A DNA stretch of 64,000 nt from Macrocystis pyrifera (GCA_031763025.1 JASSKH010000021.1:6838611-6902610); one strand, 5' to 3'; positions 10,059-20,345 are shown, numbered from the stretch's first letter. The notes: generated from the letters alone by a model not told the origin. Translations and numbers: made by a program.

Positions 10059-10059
<1 letters not shown>

Positions 10060-10125
<66 letters not shown>
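10060..10125. repeat. Poly-C tract, 66 bases with one A
   Basis: The longest homopolymer in the window, broken only by an A at 10091. Confidence 0.97.
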
Positions 10126-10127
<2 letters not shown>

Positions 10128-10129
10128 AT

Positions 10130-10518
10130 CCGTCTGCGGCGAAACAGACCCTCAAAACATTCGCCTGCGCCTAAAAGCGCAAAATAGACCCACCAACACA
10201 ACTCACCTGCGGCCAAAAAGACCCCAAACATTTTCGCCACTGCCGAAAAAAAAACACGAAAATCTCCCCAAAAATAAGTTTTCGCGTGGAAACCCGCCCG
10301 CTTTTTTTCGAGTTAGGGTGCTCACAGACGGATGTGCGGCGAGCCGCACCACGCCCCCCGGCTCGGGGTGCGATACGCGTGATTCTGACGAAAGATGTGC
10401 TCCAGCGCAACGTTCCACCACCTATTTTTTTTGCGCCCTGCCCCCCCGACCAACCGATGGCTTATTCTGTATGGATCATTTTTGGTGGTCGTTTTGCCTT
10501 TTGAGGCTCCAATAGGGT
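10130..10518. other. Non-genic stretch
   Basis: Contains irregular repeats on the theme CGCCTGCGCCTAAAAG / CGGCCAAAAAGACCCC, like those at 9350-9380 and 9900-10020. The 186-codon plus-strand frame crossing the poly-C is low complexity and not regarded as a gene. Confidence 0.5.
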
Positions 10519-10627
10519 TATTACGGGGGGCCATAGTAAACAGGACCAAATACTGTTAGAGTAAATAGGTAAATATGTAGTTTTTTTTGTGTACCGTAGG
10601 TCCTATTTACTATGCTCCCCCGTAATA
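10519..10627. mobile_element. MITE family 1 copy (TA-flanked, about 105 bp)
   Basis: The left end TATTACGGGGGGCCATAG mirrors the right end CTATGCTCCCCCGTAATA, with GGACC/GGTCC further in. The interior carries GTGTACCGTAGGTCC. The TA at each edge fits a two-base target duplication, as in Tc1/mariner-type MITEs. A single left end of the same family (TATCACGGGGGGCCATAG) lies at about 10669-10690. Confidence 0.85.
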
Positions 10628-10699
10628 GCGTAGTACCTCTGACCCCCATGTGTACCTGGCATACACGTATTATCACGGGGGGCCATAGTAAGCGAAATC

Positions 10700-11330
10700 C
10701 ACGATGGACCCCGAAACATGAATGCCTCTATGCTTACACGCCATTTTTGGCCCTGATGCGAAGCATGTTCTCCCAAAATATGCTAGTCATGAGAAACTGG
10801 CGAATTCCATTGAAAGGCTAGTGGATATCTAGCTTATATGCTACTGCACGATACCTACAGCAGTACATTTACGACGATATTTCCCCCCGAACCTGCAACC
10901 TGCTACTTACTGCCGTACTACAGTAGCTGTACTAGACGATAGTACGAGTACGTACTGCGCACGTACTTTCTCGATACCTACCTTACGACGATAACGGCCC
11001 GCGAAGGACGACACCTGCTACCCGTCACCGTTGAGGTCGTGCCTGCGTTTGTTTCTTTGGTTCAGGTTGTTTTCACGCCGCGTCGGGGCCTTCGAGTTCT
11101 GCGCGGCTGCATTTATGTTATATGTTTGTCTGCAGAGTTTTGTTTACGGGGTGCATGCACGTACAACGATCATCGGCGAATCGTTCTCCTCGTCTGCCTT
11201 TGGTCATCTTCGACTCTACTGCGGCGGCGTGTTATTTGGTACGGGTGTGTGAACACGGCACGCCGAACGAAGCCACCGCAATCTGAGCGATCCGACTGTA
11301 ATATGATGGTCCTGGTTTTATATTTCCAAC
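10700..11330. other. Non-genic stretch
   Basis: No convincing exon. Rich in short TAC/GTA words (CAGCAGTACA, CTGCCGTACTACAGTAGCTG). The 115-codon frame at 11039-11386 runs into the palindromic element that follows. Confidence 0.45.
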
Positions 11331-11420
11331 TTAACCCTTTTAGTACTGCTGTAGTGCCGTTTCGGGGACAAATCACTTGGAATTAGACTGGTTTGTCCCC
11401 AAATCGGGACTGCGGTACCA
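11331..11420. mobile_element. MITE family 2 copy (palindromic, about 95 bp)
   Basis: TTAACCCTTTTAGTACTGC, then TTTCGGGGACAAATCACTTGG, mirrored by GGTTTGTCCCCAAATCGG and GACTGCGGTACC. The right end is truncated or mutated, without the AAAGGGTTAA seen in the copy at 56796. Confidence 0.75.
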
Positions 11421-11821
11421 TGAGACTCGCGAGGACTCAGTCGTTTCAGCCCCTCGTACCCTGGAGACTCACGAGGGGACTCTTGTCGTTTCAGTGCTTT
11501 GACGTCCTCTAGGACTCGGTACTTCAAAATGACAGGTGTTCGCGAGTCAACGACTGAGTCCCGATGACCGCGCACTGGTACTCTGCCGACCTTTTTTGTT
11601 TGCAGTTTGTAGTTCTCGTGTCGCTGCTGCAAATTTTCAATCCTCCCCAAAATGCACCTGACCTCTGCAGTGTAGTGTTGTGGTATCGCTGCTGCTATTT
11701 TTCGCTCCTACCCCAACTGCACGTGTTGTTAATGTTTCTGGCCGACGTGTTGCGACCGTATCGTTCCTGTTTTTTGGCCGCCTTTCTAAGCCCGACCAAT
11801 CCCTGAAATTTCCATGCCTCC

Positions 11822-12018
11822 GTCCAACCTTGTATTCAATGGTAACACCTAGGGAACAGCAGGGCAACGTTTGCCCTGCTCTTACAACGGATATCTAGCA
11901 TATATACTGCTGCGCCTGAAAACAAAAGTCCAACCTTGTATTCAATGGTAGCACCTAGGGGACAGCAGGGCAACGCTTGCCCTGCTCTAGCATATATACT
12001 GCTTCACCTGAAAACAAG
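11822..12018. repeat. Tandem duplication with hairpin
   Basis: GTCCAACCTTGTATTCAATG starts at both 11822 and 11938. Each unit contains a perfect 10-bp-stem hairpin, AGCAGGGCAA / TTGCCCTGCT, then CTAGCATATATACTGC. The first unit has a small extra block (TTACAACGGATAT). The left arm of the hairpin overlaps GGGAACAGC. Confidence 0.85.
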
Positions 12019-12090
12019 CGTAAGTTACTGCAGTGTTTTTTGTACGATGTTATTTTACTGTTGCTCGTAGTGACAGACTCGACTCTCATT

Positions 12091-12535
12091 GAAACTGACA
12101 AAGGGTACTATGAGGCTACTGAACATCTACCACACCATCTACGACATCTATATGTGAACGTCAGTGAAAGGTTTCGTTGGTATACTATTATGATGCAGAC
12201 AGCACAATGTCCGCAACTCTATTTCGAAGTGACTCAAGGCTACTTAAGGGCTGCTGAAAATCTACCGCACTGCTGTACTGGATCTACTCGTGCACGTCAG
12301 TGGGCGGTCCTTTTACCGATACGGGAGACCACAGTATATAGGACCTGACGGTACGCACAAAAACCTGCATCTTTTCCTATTATTCCTAACAATATTTGGT
12401 CCTCTTTACACTGGTCTCCCCGTAATAGTAGACTGTAGAAGTCAGCAACTCTACTGCTGTAGTTCGAACTGACAAAAGGCTGCTGAAAATGTACCGTGCT
12501 ACTGCATCTACACACGAACGTCAGCGAGAGGTACC
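12091..12535. repeat. Three-unit diverged tandem repeat, interrupted by a MITE
   Basis: Units near 12091-12172, 12224-12306 and 12454-12531 share AACTGACAAAAGGCT, GCTGAAAATCTACCGC and GAACGTCAGTGAGAGG. A family-1 MITE (12316-12427) separates units two and three. Confidence 0.65.
12316..12427. mobile_element. MITE family 1 copy, degenerate left end
   Basis: Left ATACGGGAGACCACAG..AGGACC, interior GGTACGCACAAAAACCTG and AACAATATTTGGTCC, right GGTCTCCCCGTAATA. Confidence 0.75.
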
Positions 12536-12729
12536 GGCAAGCTACTTGTTACTAATGTCCGAGAGCTTATTTATCATCCACCCCAAAGGAAACCGCGCGA
12601 GACAGCTTTATTGTACGTCGACTCAGTTCCCACTCAAATTGTCGGAAGTACGTCAGGTACGTGCAACAGTAGTACGAGTGTACCACGATTCTATTTTTTT
12701 TCATGTTTTTGTACCGCATGGCGGGTGCG

Positions 12730-12900
12730 GTGGGTGCAGACAGCAGTTGTGAAGGACTGATTGGTTGACCTGCTGGTGCCAGACACCGCGTGCAGTCGGA
12801 TAAAAAAATATCTGGGAAATTTTCTCGGAAGGACGCTGCATTAACAAGGACATTGTGTGCACTATCAAAACCGTGTTCGTCGAATCTTTTTGAAAAATTA
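12730..12900. repeat. Dispersed repeat, related to 14215-14335 and 19600-19665
   Basis: CCAGACACCGCGTGCAGTCG with GGGAAATTTTCTCGGAAGG and ACATTGTGTGC recurs at 14245 (CCAGACACCGCGTGTCGTCG, GGGAAAGTTGCCTGGAAG, ATATTGTGTGC). The first part recurs at 19620 (CCAGACGCCGCGTTTCATCG). In each case a family-2 palindrome lies within 200 bp. Confidence 0.55.
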
Positions 12901-12937
12901 TTTTTGTGCTCCCGGCAGACTGGCAATGTCAAGGCGG

Positions 12938-13027
12938 TAACCCTTTTAGTGCCGCAGCCCAGTCCTTGGGGGGGCAAACTACTTAGAATTTGAGTGGTTT
13001 GTACTCTAATCGAGACTGCAGTCCTAA
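12938..13027. mobile_element. MITE family 2 copy, degenerate
   Basis: TAACCCTTTTAGTGCCGC..GAATTTGAGTGGTTTG..CGAGACTGCAGTCCTAAG. Confidence 0.65.
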
Positions 13028-13136
13028 GCAAAGATCGTAGAAGCGACAAAAAAATCGTGGTAGACTCGCTGAGCGCGAGGCAGGTGCTTGTAATCGAGAT
13101 GATTTTAAGAAAAGGATAAACGCAAGGTAGTTTTAT

Positions 13137-13145
13137 GTATGCATG

Positions 13146-13177
<32 letters not shown>

Positions 13178-13598
13178 TGTATGTATGTATGTATGTATGT
13201 ATGTATGTATGTATGTATGTATGTATGTATGTATGTATGTATGTATGTATGTATGTATGTATGTATGTATGTATGTATGTATGTATGTATGTATGTATGT
13301 ATGTATGTATGTATGTATGTATGTATGTATGTATGTATGTATGTATGTATGTATGTATGTATGTATGTATGTATGTATGTATGTATGTATGTATGTATGT
13401 ATGTATGTATGTATGTATGTATGTATGTATGTATGTATGTATGTATGTATGTATGTATGTATGTATGTATGTATGTATGTATGTATGTATGTATGTATGT
13501 ATGTATGTATGTATGTATGTATGTATGTATGTATGTATGTATGTATGTATGTATGTATGTATGTATGTATGTATGTATGTATGTATGTATGTATGCAT
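13137..13598. repeat. (ATGT)n microsatellite, about 450 bp
   Basis: About 110 nearly perfect ATGT units, with small imperfections only at the edges (ATGTATATGT on the left, GTATGCATGC on the right). The long Tyr-Ile-His-Thr and Met-Tyr-Val-Cys frames on both strands are artefacts of this repeat. Confidence 0.98.
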
Positions 13599-13606
13599 GC
13601 ACATTT

Positions 13607-13665
13607 GGTCTTCATATTGATCCCTAAACGTTCCTTATATCTCCGCCCAGAGTGGCGAGTACACT
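13607..13665. repeat. Dispersed repeat end (TATATCTCCGCCCAGAGTGG family)
   Basis: TTGGTCTTCATATTGATCCC followed by AAACGTTCCTTATATCTCCG. The same module recurs at 14655-14705, 18205-18262 and 32988-33028, and more weakly at 1480-1515. It is probably one end of an inverted-repeat element; at 18205 the two ends sit face to face. Confidence 0.5.
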
Positions 13666-13707
13666 GCTATAGGGTGGTCAGGCAGTAGCGGAAGGTAGGA
13701 AATTGCG

Positions 13708-14107
13708 GGGCCTTCCCCGGGATTAATCCTGCGGACCGTGGAATCGCGGTGAACCAACCATAACAGATTGACGAACGAGGAGCAAACAATGACAAAGCAC
13801 CATAAGACAGACCAAATCACGGCGAATCGAATGATGGTGTCGTTTTTTTTTTTTCACGAAGTAGGAAGCGTGATATAACGACGGTACTTTTACCGCGGGA
13901 TTTAGTTTTCGAAATCCCGTGGTAAAAGTCCCGTCGTCGTACCGCGCTTCCTTCTTCGTAAAAAAAAACCCAACACCGTCATTCGATCCGCCGCGATTTA
14001 GTCTTTCTTATGGTGTTTTGTCATTGTTTACTGTTCATTCGTCAATCTGTGGTATGGTTGATTCACCACGATTCCACGGCCCACGGGACTAATCCCGGGG
14101 AAGGCCC
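13708..14107. mobile_element. 400-bp foldback palindrome
   Basis: The left arm begins GGGCCTTCCCCGGGATTAAT and the right arm ends with its mirror, ATTAG-type sequence then TCCCGGGGAAGGCCC. Arms of about 195 bp pair over their whole length around a spacer near 13905-13912 (CGGGATTT/AAATCCCG). The arms differ at scattered positions. GGAAATTG outside the left arm and GGAACATTG outside the right arm may be a decayed target duplication. No coding capacity. Confidence 0.85.
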
Positions 14108-14142
14108 TGGAACATTGATTGTCCGTTCAGAAGATATATGGC

Positions 14143-14990
14143 TCGAACGGGGATTAGTTACGAGTTTCCTCGGTGAAATGCGCCACAAATATGATTCCCG
14201 AGAAGTTTTTTCAGGGCAACTGATTGTATTGGTCTTCTGGTCCCAGACACCGCGTGTCGTCGCAATGATCCTGGGAAAGTTGCCTGGAAGAAGCTGCGAC
14301 GAGGATATTGTGTGCCGCTATGATATCATCCTCTTGTTTGTTTGTTTGTATCCTCCGGCGGCGGACTGGTAAAAATTGAAGGCGTTTACCCTTTTTTTTG
14401 AGGATTACAGCAGTCCCGGTTTGGGGAGAAACCGCTCATATTCTACTACGAGTTTGTAAGTAGCTTGCTCCCCGAGACGGGACCGCAGTTCTGAAAGACC
14501 GGGTTTCCAATCTCACCGACCGCGCTCACCACACTTCCACACCTTCCTCGTGCTGAAGTATGTATCATGGGTCCACTGATCTCCGTGGTTGATCTCCGTG
14601 GTTGAAGCTGCGCCGAGTCGTATACCAAATATACGCGGAAATGTAAGGATATTTTGGTATTTATATTAGTACCTGAACGTTCCCTATATTTCCCCGCGGA
14701 GTGGCATTTACAGTGTTGAAGGGTGTACCAGGTACTTGGCGGTGGCGGAGGGCGAGGAAAATCGGTTCTTCTCGCCAAACATGTATGATGGTTCGGACGT
14801 GGATTATTTGCCACTTTTCTTCCCTGCTGGTGGCGTTCACCACAAATTTAAAATCTCGTTCCAAGAAGTTTTTTTTTCCCAGGAACGCTTGATTGATATG
14901 GTTCGAACGGAGATTAGTTGCCGTTTCCCCCCCCCCTGGGTGACGTGTACCACAAATCGAATTCCACGAGGTTTGTGGATGGAACGCGGG
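14143..14990 (+). repeat. Diverged repeat, three units of about 100 bp
   Basis: The theme GTTCGAACGGAGATTAGTTG..CCACAAATCGAATTCC..AGAAGTTTTTTTTCC occurs near 14132-14205, 14790-14890 and 14898-14990. Unrelated or differently repeated sequence lies between the first and second unit. Confidence 0.55.
14386..14496. mobile_element. MITE family 2 copy, degenerate
   Basis: TTACCCTTTTTTTTGAGG, then GCAGTCCCGGTTTGGGGAGA, mirrored by CTCCCCGAGACGGGACCGCAG. Slightly longer than other copies because of interior additions. Confidence 0.6.
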
Positions 14991-14999
14991 GGCAACTTG

Positions 15000-15636
15000 C
15001 GGCGAAGGCTTATCTGCTCGTCGTGGACACCCCGCCCCGTCCAGCCTCGCCAGAAGTTGAGGACATTTTGTTTTTCTGTCCGAACGTTGAGGACATTGAA
15101 GCTTTTATGTCCAAACCATGGGGACGTTGAAGTTAAGTTTGTTCTGTCCGAATATATACACGTTCATATTATTTATACCGGCACAACACCAATATATGGT
15201 TTGAACAAGGCTTTCATTTTTCAGGTTCCACTGAAAATCCCCCACCAACCACAACTAAATTTCCAAGAGTTTTCTCCCCGAAGCATTGCGGGTATATATA
15301 TAAAGGCGAAAAACGTTGTATGCGCCGCGGCGTGTCGCTACTACCAGGTATGTATGCGAATTGCCCAAGACATGAACAAGAGGGTTGCGAGTTTGGCTGG
15401 CCAATGGTCGCCGACCTCCGAGTAGTTGTTAGGCTAGTTGGCAATAATAGCTATTGCGGTTGAAACTGCATCCAGTACCGAAAAATAGCGTTGCGTTCGC
15501 ACAGAGGTGTGGTCGTTTTCCAGGAGCTCGTGTTTTTTTTTTTTCTCGACAGCTGTAACGGTGCCAAAAGTCGAGCATTGTACTTTTCGGCAGGAAGACT
15601 CTAAACATCTCGACCAGATATTTCCGAAAACACCTC
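15000..15636. other. Non-genic stretch
   Basis: The 229-codon plus-strand frame 14736-15425 overlaps repeats and shows no family motifs; I do not support it as a gene. From about 15485 the sequence matches repeats at 20785-21340 (GTTCGCACAGAGGTG; CTCGACCAGATATTTCCG). Confidence 0.45.
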
Positions 15637-15733
15637 GACCCTTTTAGGACTGCAGTACCGTTTTGAGGGATGAATTACTTGAAATTTGACAGGTTTTGTC
15701 CTCATCGACGGGACTGCGGTCCTGAAAGGGTCA
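15637..15733. mobile_element. MITE family 2 copy
   Basis: GACCCTTTTAGGACTGCAG..GAAATTTGACAGGTTTTGTCC..GGGACTGCGGTCC, closing TGAAAGGGTC. Both ends are well preserved; the flanks read CGAC/GTCAA, not TTAA. Confidence 0.75.
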
Positions 15734-16376
15734 ATCGGTGTCGGCAAACCTTCCCTTAGTTCTGGAAAAAAAAAAATCGAGCGCTGATAAGAAACGATGG
15801 CACTACCGTGCGGACTCGACGGTTTGGATCTATACACGTCTTGGCACGTGACCGACGTTTGCTTCTGGCAAGAACCGTGATTTATCAGTAGCGAGACTTT
15901 TGAAGCCCGTTACAATTTACGCGACTATGTGTTGAGAAACTTGTTGAACTTACGCAAGAGTCCCAGGCTGACAGATTTCGAAGTTTTACGAATTTTGCAG
16001 GTGATCATGTTTGTGTGCTCAGCGAGGAACGGCTCTCCAAATCCTATATGATGGCGTATATTTGCATAGACTCAACGTTGGCGTCGCGATAAGCCGCGAG
16101 CCTTCGCCAACATTGGAGATGCTTAACTGCTGTCGCGTACTGCATTGGTTCACCCCGCCACCTATCTAACTGATGGATAGCCTTGAATTCCAGCCAGCTC
16201 GTAGCTCTATATATCATATACCTGGCTTACCGGTAGCGAACAGCGCCAGCACATTGAAGCCGTTTTTGGCGTGTATACGCTTGGGCTTACAACAAGCCTT
16301 GAACGCCTCAAATCGGTCTGTGTACAATGCCGCCTATCTCCCAAAAGACTTTGTATATAGGCTGATGCGTAAGTAC
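15734..16376. other. Non-genic stretch
   Basis: It begins with ACCTTCCCTTAGTTCTGG and a poly-A, shared with 20908-20935. No coding signal beyond that. Confidence 0.45.
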
Positions 16377-16649
16377 CGTATCACACTGGGTGATAACATA
16401 AACACCCCCCCCCCCCCTCGGACGAATCTTAAGCCTGGTTTTCTAGACAACGGCGAGGAGAGTGAAAACGTCTGAGCGACGCGGCTGTGGAACGATCTCG
16501 ACGAACTGTTTCCAAAGCCAATTACTTTCGTTGCGTGTGCCCTAAGCCCTTAAGGCACGGTTTGGAGAATATCGGATCTGAAATTCATCCCAGGGGGTGT
16601 GGTAGCGCAGTGTGTGATGCGGGTTATGTTATCACCCGTGTGATACGGC
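16377..16649. mobile_element. MITE family 3 copy (about 270 bp, GTATCACA..TGATAC ends)
   Basis: The left end CCGTATCACACTGGGTGATA followed by ACATAAACACCCCC is mirrored on the right by GGGGGTGTGG, an intervening GTGTGTGATGC, and ATCACCCGTGTGATACGG. The same ends recur at 27817-28123. The interior has no open frame of note. Confidence 0.7.
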
Positions 16650-16937
16650 GTTATGTTGTTGTTGCACGTGTGATTTATTAATAATAGTCTGCACTCGAGG
16701 TCAAGCGAGGATGGTGTCACCAAGATAGCAAGGGTTGCTCAGGTTACATAGGTGTTTGTTGTTGGCGGGCCCATGCAGCATACCACTTTGACCGGAAATG
16801 TAGGCTCCGTTTGACAGGGATATCAGAGATAATGGGGGCTTGTATTCGTGGTCAGAGTATGGACGGGAATATAAGCTCCGTTCGATAGTAATGTCAGCAT
16901 TGAAATGGGGCTTGCATTTGGGGTTAGCATGCAAGAC

Positions 16938-16939
<2 letters not shown>

Positions 16940-16976
<37 letters not shown>
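16940..16976. repeat. Poly-C tract (37 C)
   Basis: It sits at the C-run position of an array unit; other units have 6-11 C at the same place. This indicates slippage expansion of a pre-existing run. Confidence 0.95.
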
Positions 16977-16977
<1 letters not shown>

Positions 16978-17021
16978 CTTGCGATGAATTCCTCAGATCG
17001 GTAACATGAACTCCGCTTGGA

Positions 17022-17285
17022 GGCGTTCTACAATAGAGGTGATCACATTCGAGAAAGAAACAAACTTTCTGAGCCACCGTGGCGTCGTTGCCGGGCGCCA
17101 GTCGAAGGATAAGCATGTAACTCGTGCTTTACACTGTTGGGAATGATGGGTGCGTACGTACACGCACGAGATGCTTGTAGCATCGATCGTATTCATGTGT
17201 TTGTCCCCGTTGAATTCAGCGTTCTACCTTGGGAGCACACAGGAGCCTCAGAAAAATTAGGGTGAACCTCTTATGGTAGAACGCC
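17022..17285. mobile_element. MITE family 4 copy (GGCGTTCTAC ends, about 265 bp)
   Basis: The left GGCGTTCTACAATAGAGG and the right CCTCTTATGGTAGAACGCC are inverted repeats. The right interior (AGGTTCACCCTAATTTTTCT on the minus strand) resembles the left interior of the copy at 50848. It interrupts the tandem array: the left flank ends like ..CTCCGCTT and the right flank resumes ..AGAGTTATTACGTGGCTTAT. Confidence 0.7.
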
Positions 17286-17600
17286 TCGTTTGTTTTTTTT
17301 CGTAGTAGAGTTATTACGTGGCTTATATTCGCGGACAGAGTGGCGACACGCAGGACGAGACACCCCCCCCCCCGTAGGTGACTTCCTCTGGCCAGGAATA
17401 TAAGCTCCGTTTTGATAGCACTATCAGAGTTAATACGTGGCTTCTATTTCCGGTCAGAATGGCAACACGCGAGACAACACACCCCCTGGGATGACTTTAT
17501 CTGGCCGGGAATATAATAGATGTTTAGACTCTGACATGCACGTAAAACGGGGCTTATATTCGCGGTCAGAGTGGTAACACGCAAGACAACACCCCCCTGC

Positions 17601-18614
17601 GACGGATTTCACAGCCGACGTTCTCCGGACCAACGCGTGGCACGCGCGACGACACAGGACGGCTTAGGGAGAGATCTCGCGCCGAGGTCGTTTCATAATG
17701 TAGATGCATCATCGCTCGGCATAATTGAACTCTCCCGCGTTGTGGAGAACGTCAGCTTCGAATATCGTATACGGGGGGGGGGGGGGGGGGGGCAGCCCCT
17801 GTAAAATTGCACGTGTATTTACGTGCTGGGCTGCTCGGCCTTTTGGCACGTAAATTCGTTTCGGTTTCATGCCTAGCAGGAGTTCTTGTATATATATATA
17901 TATGTGTGCCCTTCGTATATGGAGCCTAATGGAAGCAGGGCGCCAGGTGGACCCCCGGCGGGTCCTGCGGAGGGCCCATTGTGTTTCTGGACCACTAAGT
18001 GCGATCAGGGTGCTGCGTGATGGGATGGGCCCGCTGCGGAGTCAAGGTACCAAAAGAGGGGAACAGGGTGTCAGGTTGGTAAAAACATACCGGACGGTGC
18101 GTGTTAATCCGAGCAGCCCAGCACGTGGGTGCCATTGTTCTACCGCTGGTGTCTCGAGGGGGTGAGTTATCTTGTCACCCGCGTGATGCCATTTTGGGCG
18201 TAATTATAAGAACCGTTTGGTATTCATACCAATGTTTAAACGGTTCTTGTATTTCCGCCCACGGTGGTGTACGGCAGGTTTTCAGTTTTTGTTTTTTTTT
18301 GCGGTGCGTACGGCAGCGGTTTGCACCGCCCGCGGAGTGACTACAGCAGGCACGATTTTGTGGGTTGAGGCTGTTGCGAAGGCGAAGGGTGGTTTTTCTC
18401 GGTAAGTTAAGGTTGGTTATTTCGAGCAATGAAGCGGCTGCCGAGAGAGCGCATGGCGTGAGTAGGCGCGCAAATTTATTGACGCGAGTCGACGAGGGGA
18501 AAAGGTTTGCTGCACCCTTCTCGCGATAAAAAATGCCTGCCAAGGCACGGATCGTAGTGGGAGTAGGAGGGGGAAGGAGGGCCTGCTGTGTGACCCGGGA
18601 TTTTGAGTTACGAC
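17601..18614. other. Non-genic stretch
   Basis: Holds a 20-base poly-G (17773-17792), a TATATA run at 17888-17901, and a hairpin AAGAACCGTTT..AAACGGTTCTT at 18209-18246 that leads into TGTATTTCCGCCCACGGTGG, the dispersed end module also seen at 13631. One family-3-like end (GTTATCTTGTCACCC) lies at about 18165. No gene recognised. Confidence 0.5.
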
Positions 18615-18720
18615 CATTACGGGGGACCATAGTAAATAGGACCAAATATTGCTAGTAAAGTTAGAGAAATATGTAGGTTTTTGTGTGCACCTCAGGTCCT
18701 ATTTACTATGCCCCCCTCGT
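18615..18720. mobile_element. MITE family 1 copy
   Basis: CATTACGGGGGACCATAGTA on the left. The right end AGGTCCTATTTACTATGCCC is followed by a mutated CCCCTCGT. Confidence 0.8.
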
Positions 18721-19433
18721 GTCAGGAAGGAGATAACAAAAAAAAAGAAGGGCGGATATGATAAATGGGGTGTGTACCAAAAACTAAACTACTGCCGTAA
18801 ACTAAAATATATATAAATAATGTACAGCAGTACGCGGCCCAACTTGTAGAGAATGGTTGGTGGTGCGCCCAAAATCTTCGTTACAGCATTATTAGTAGTG
18901 TTGGATAGCGAACGATAACCGAGTTCTTTACGATACAGGCGAACGAAGAAAAGCTTATCGACGCATACGAACGATTTCGGTATTTTGATACCTGGCACGT
19001 ACTATAATAAGCTTTCGTTCAGTGTCGGCGCTAAGTAACACGGGGGTACCAGGGGCTGGAGGGCACAACACGTTCGATACATCCGATAAATCGATATATC
19101 GAAACTTCGATATTTCGATGTATCCAAGCTCTCGATACAATCTCCGAACACCAGTTGTCAAGGCTAATTGATGTGCCCAGTGGTAATGTACAGGAGGTTG
19201 CCCAGCTTCAACAAAATTATTTTTTTGATACGTTTTTATGCTACGATATTATCGCCTTAATTTTCGAACGATACCATCGAAACTTTCGATACGACATCCA
19301 ACACTTACGTAGTGTACAGGAGTTTTGTCCACCTTCAACGAAAGTATTTGATAATGCGCCCCAAACTTGTCACGGCAGTTGTTCCGACCGACTTTTTTTT
19401 TCCCCCACGCGCCAAGATTCGAGGTTAACAGCG
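18721..19433. other. Non-genic; TCGATA-rich
   Basis: From about 19060 to 19300 words such as TCGATAAATCGATATATCGA and TTCGATATTTCGATGTATCC dominate. This resembles the base composition of the satellite at 22800-24190. No gene recognised. Confidence 0.5.
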
Positions 19434-19535
19434 TCAACCCTTGTAGCACTGCAGTCCCGCCTTGGGGACAAAGTACTCGAAATTTGAGTGGTTAATCCCT
19501 ACAACGAGGCTGCAGTACTAAAACGCTTGAGGTCA
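19434..19535. mobile_element. MITE family 2 copy
   Basis: TCAACCCTTGTAGCACTGCAG..CCTTGGGGACAAAGTACTCG, mirrored by GAGTGGTTAATCCC and GGCTGCAGTACTAAAACG. TCAA is found on both outer sides (19434; 19544). Confidence 0.7.
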
Positions 19536-20052
19536 ATCAACATTACGAGTCAAGCATGTTTCAGCCATTCTGTTCAAAGGCGGTTCAAGTCGGTGTAACA
19601 CGTAAACATGCTCTCGCCCCAGACGCCGCGTTTCATCGAAACTTGGGGGAAAAATCCCGGAAAAAGAGAAAGAGGTGATGTCGGCGAATACTTTCGTGTG
19701 TGTATGCGCGGTGCGGTTCGAAATGGGATACATGATGTTTTGATGGCCGTTCTAGATGCACATAAAGAAACGGGCGTACGGCGTGCACATCACATACATC
19801 ATGCATACTGCGACGTGCAAGTACAAAATACGCATACCTGGTACCTGGTATGATATATCACATACCGCACCATACACCATATACATGTACACATAACGTA
19901 GGTGTATTTTCAGTCCCAACTGAACCCGCCGTCTGGGGATAGGCTACAGCAGTGGTGGTAGCTCTACACTGCTGGCATGTGCCAGGCCATTACATCGGCA
20001 TTATTTATGGCGCGCACCGGCACTACTTACTCCGCACACTGCCACACCATAA

Positions 20053-20161
20053 TATTACGGGGGGCCATAATAAATAGGACCTACGGTAAACACAACAACC
20101 TACATATTTCCATATTGTTACCATCATATATTTGGTCCTGTTAACTATGGTTCCCCGTAAA
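20053..20161. mobile_element. MITE family 1 copy
   Basis: TATTACGGGGGGCCATAATA on the left, ACTATGGTTCCCCGTAAAA on the right. The interior GGACCTACGGTAAACACAAC matches other copies. Confidence 0.85.
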
Positions 20162-20236
20162 AGTTAATCCCGTCTGTGCCGAGCGGTTTCACCGACACTA
20201 TATCGGGCACCGGCATTATCAAACCGGCATTATATA

Positions 20237-20345
20237 TATTACGGGGGACTATAGTTAATAGGACCTACGGTACACACAAAAACCTATATATTTCATTTTT
20301 TTTTTCCAACTTATTTGGTCGTATTTACTATGGCCCGCCGTAATA
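20237..20345. mobile_element. MITE family 1 copy
   Basis: TATTACGGGGGACTATAG on the left, TTTACTATGGCCCGCCGTAATA on the right, with a T-run expansion inside. Only about 75 bp from the previous copy. Confidence 0.85.

Larger units (their letters stand above)
16785..17600 (+). repeat. Tandem array, about 110-bp unit, five units
   Basis: The unit carries GGGAATATAAGCTCCGTT..GTCAGAG..GGCTTATATTCGCGGTCA and GAGTGGCAACACGC, ending AAGACAACACCCCCC. Units lie near 16790-16850, 16858-16976, 17311-17390, 17391-17500 and 17510-17600. In one unit the final C run has expanded to 37 C (16940-16976). The array is split by the element at 17022-17285. Confidence 0.75.

Noticed and set aside
12567-13688. Long frames of YIHT or MYVC repeats (up to 345 codons)
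   Set aside because: They are pure translations of the (ATGT)n microsatellite and flanking sequence.
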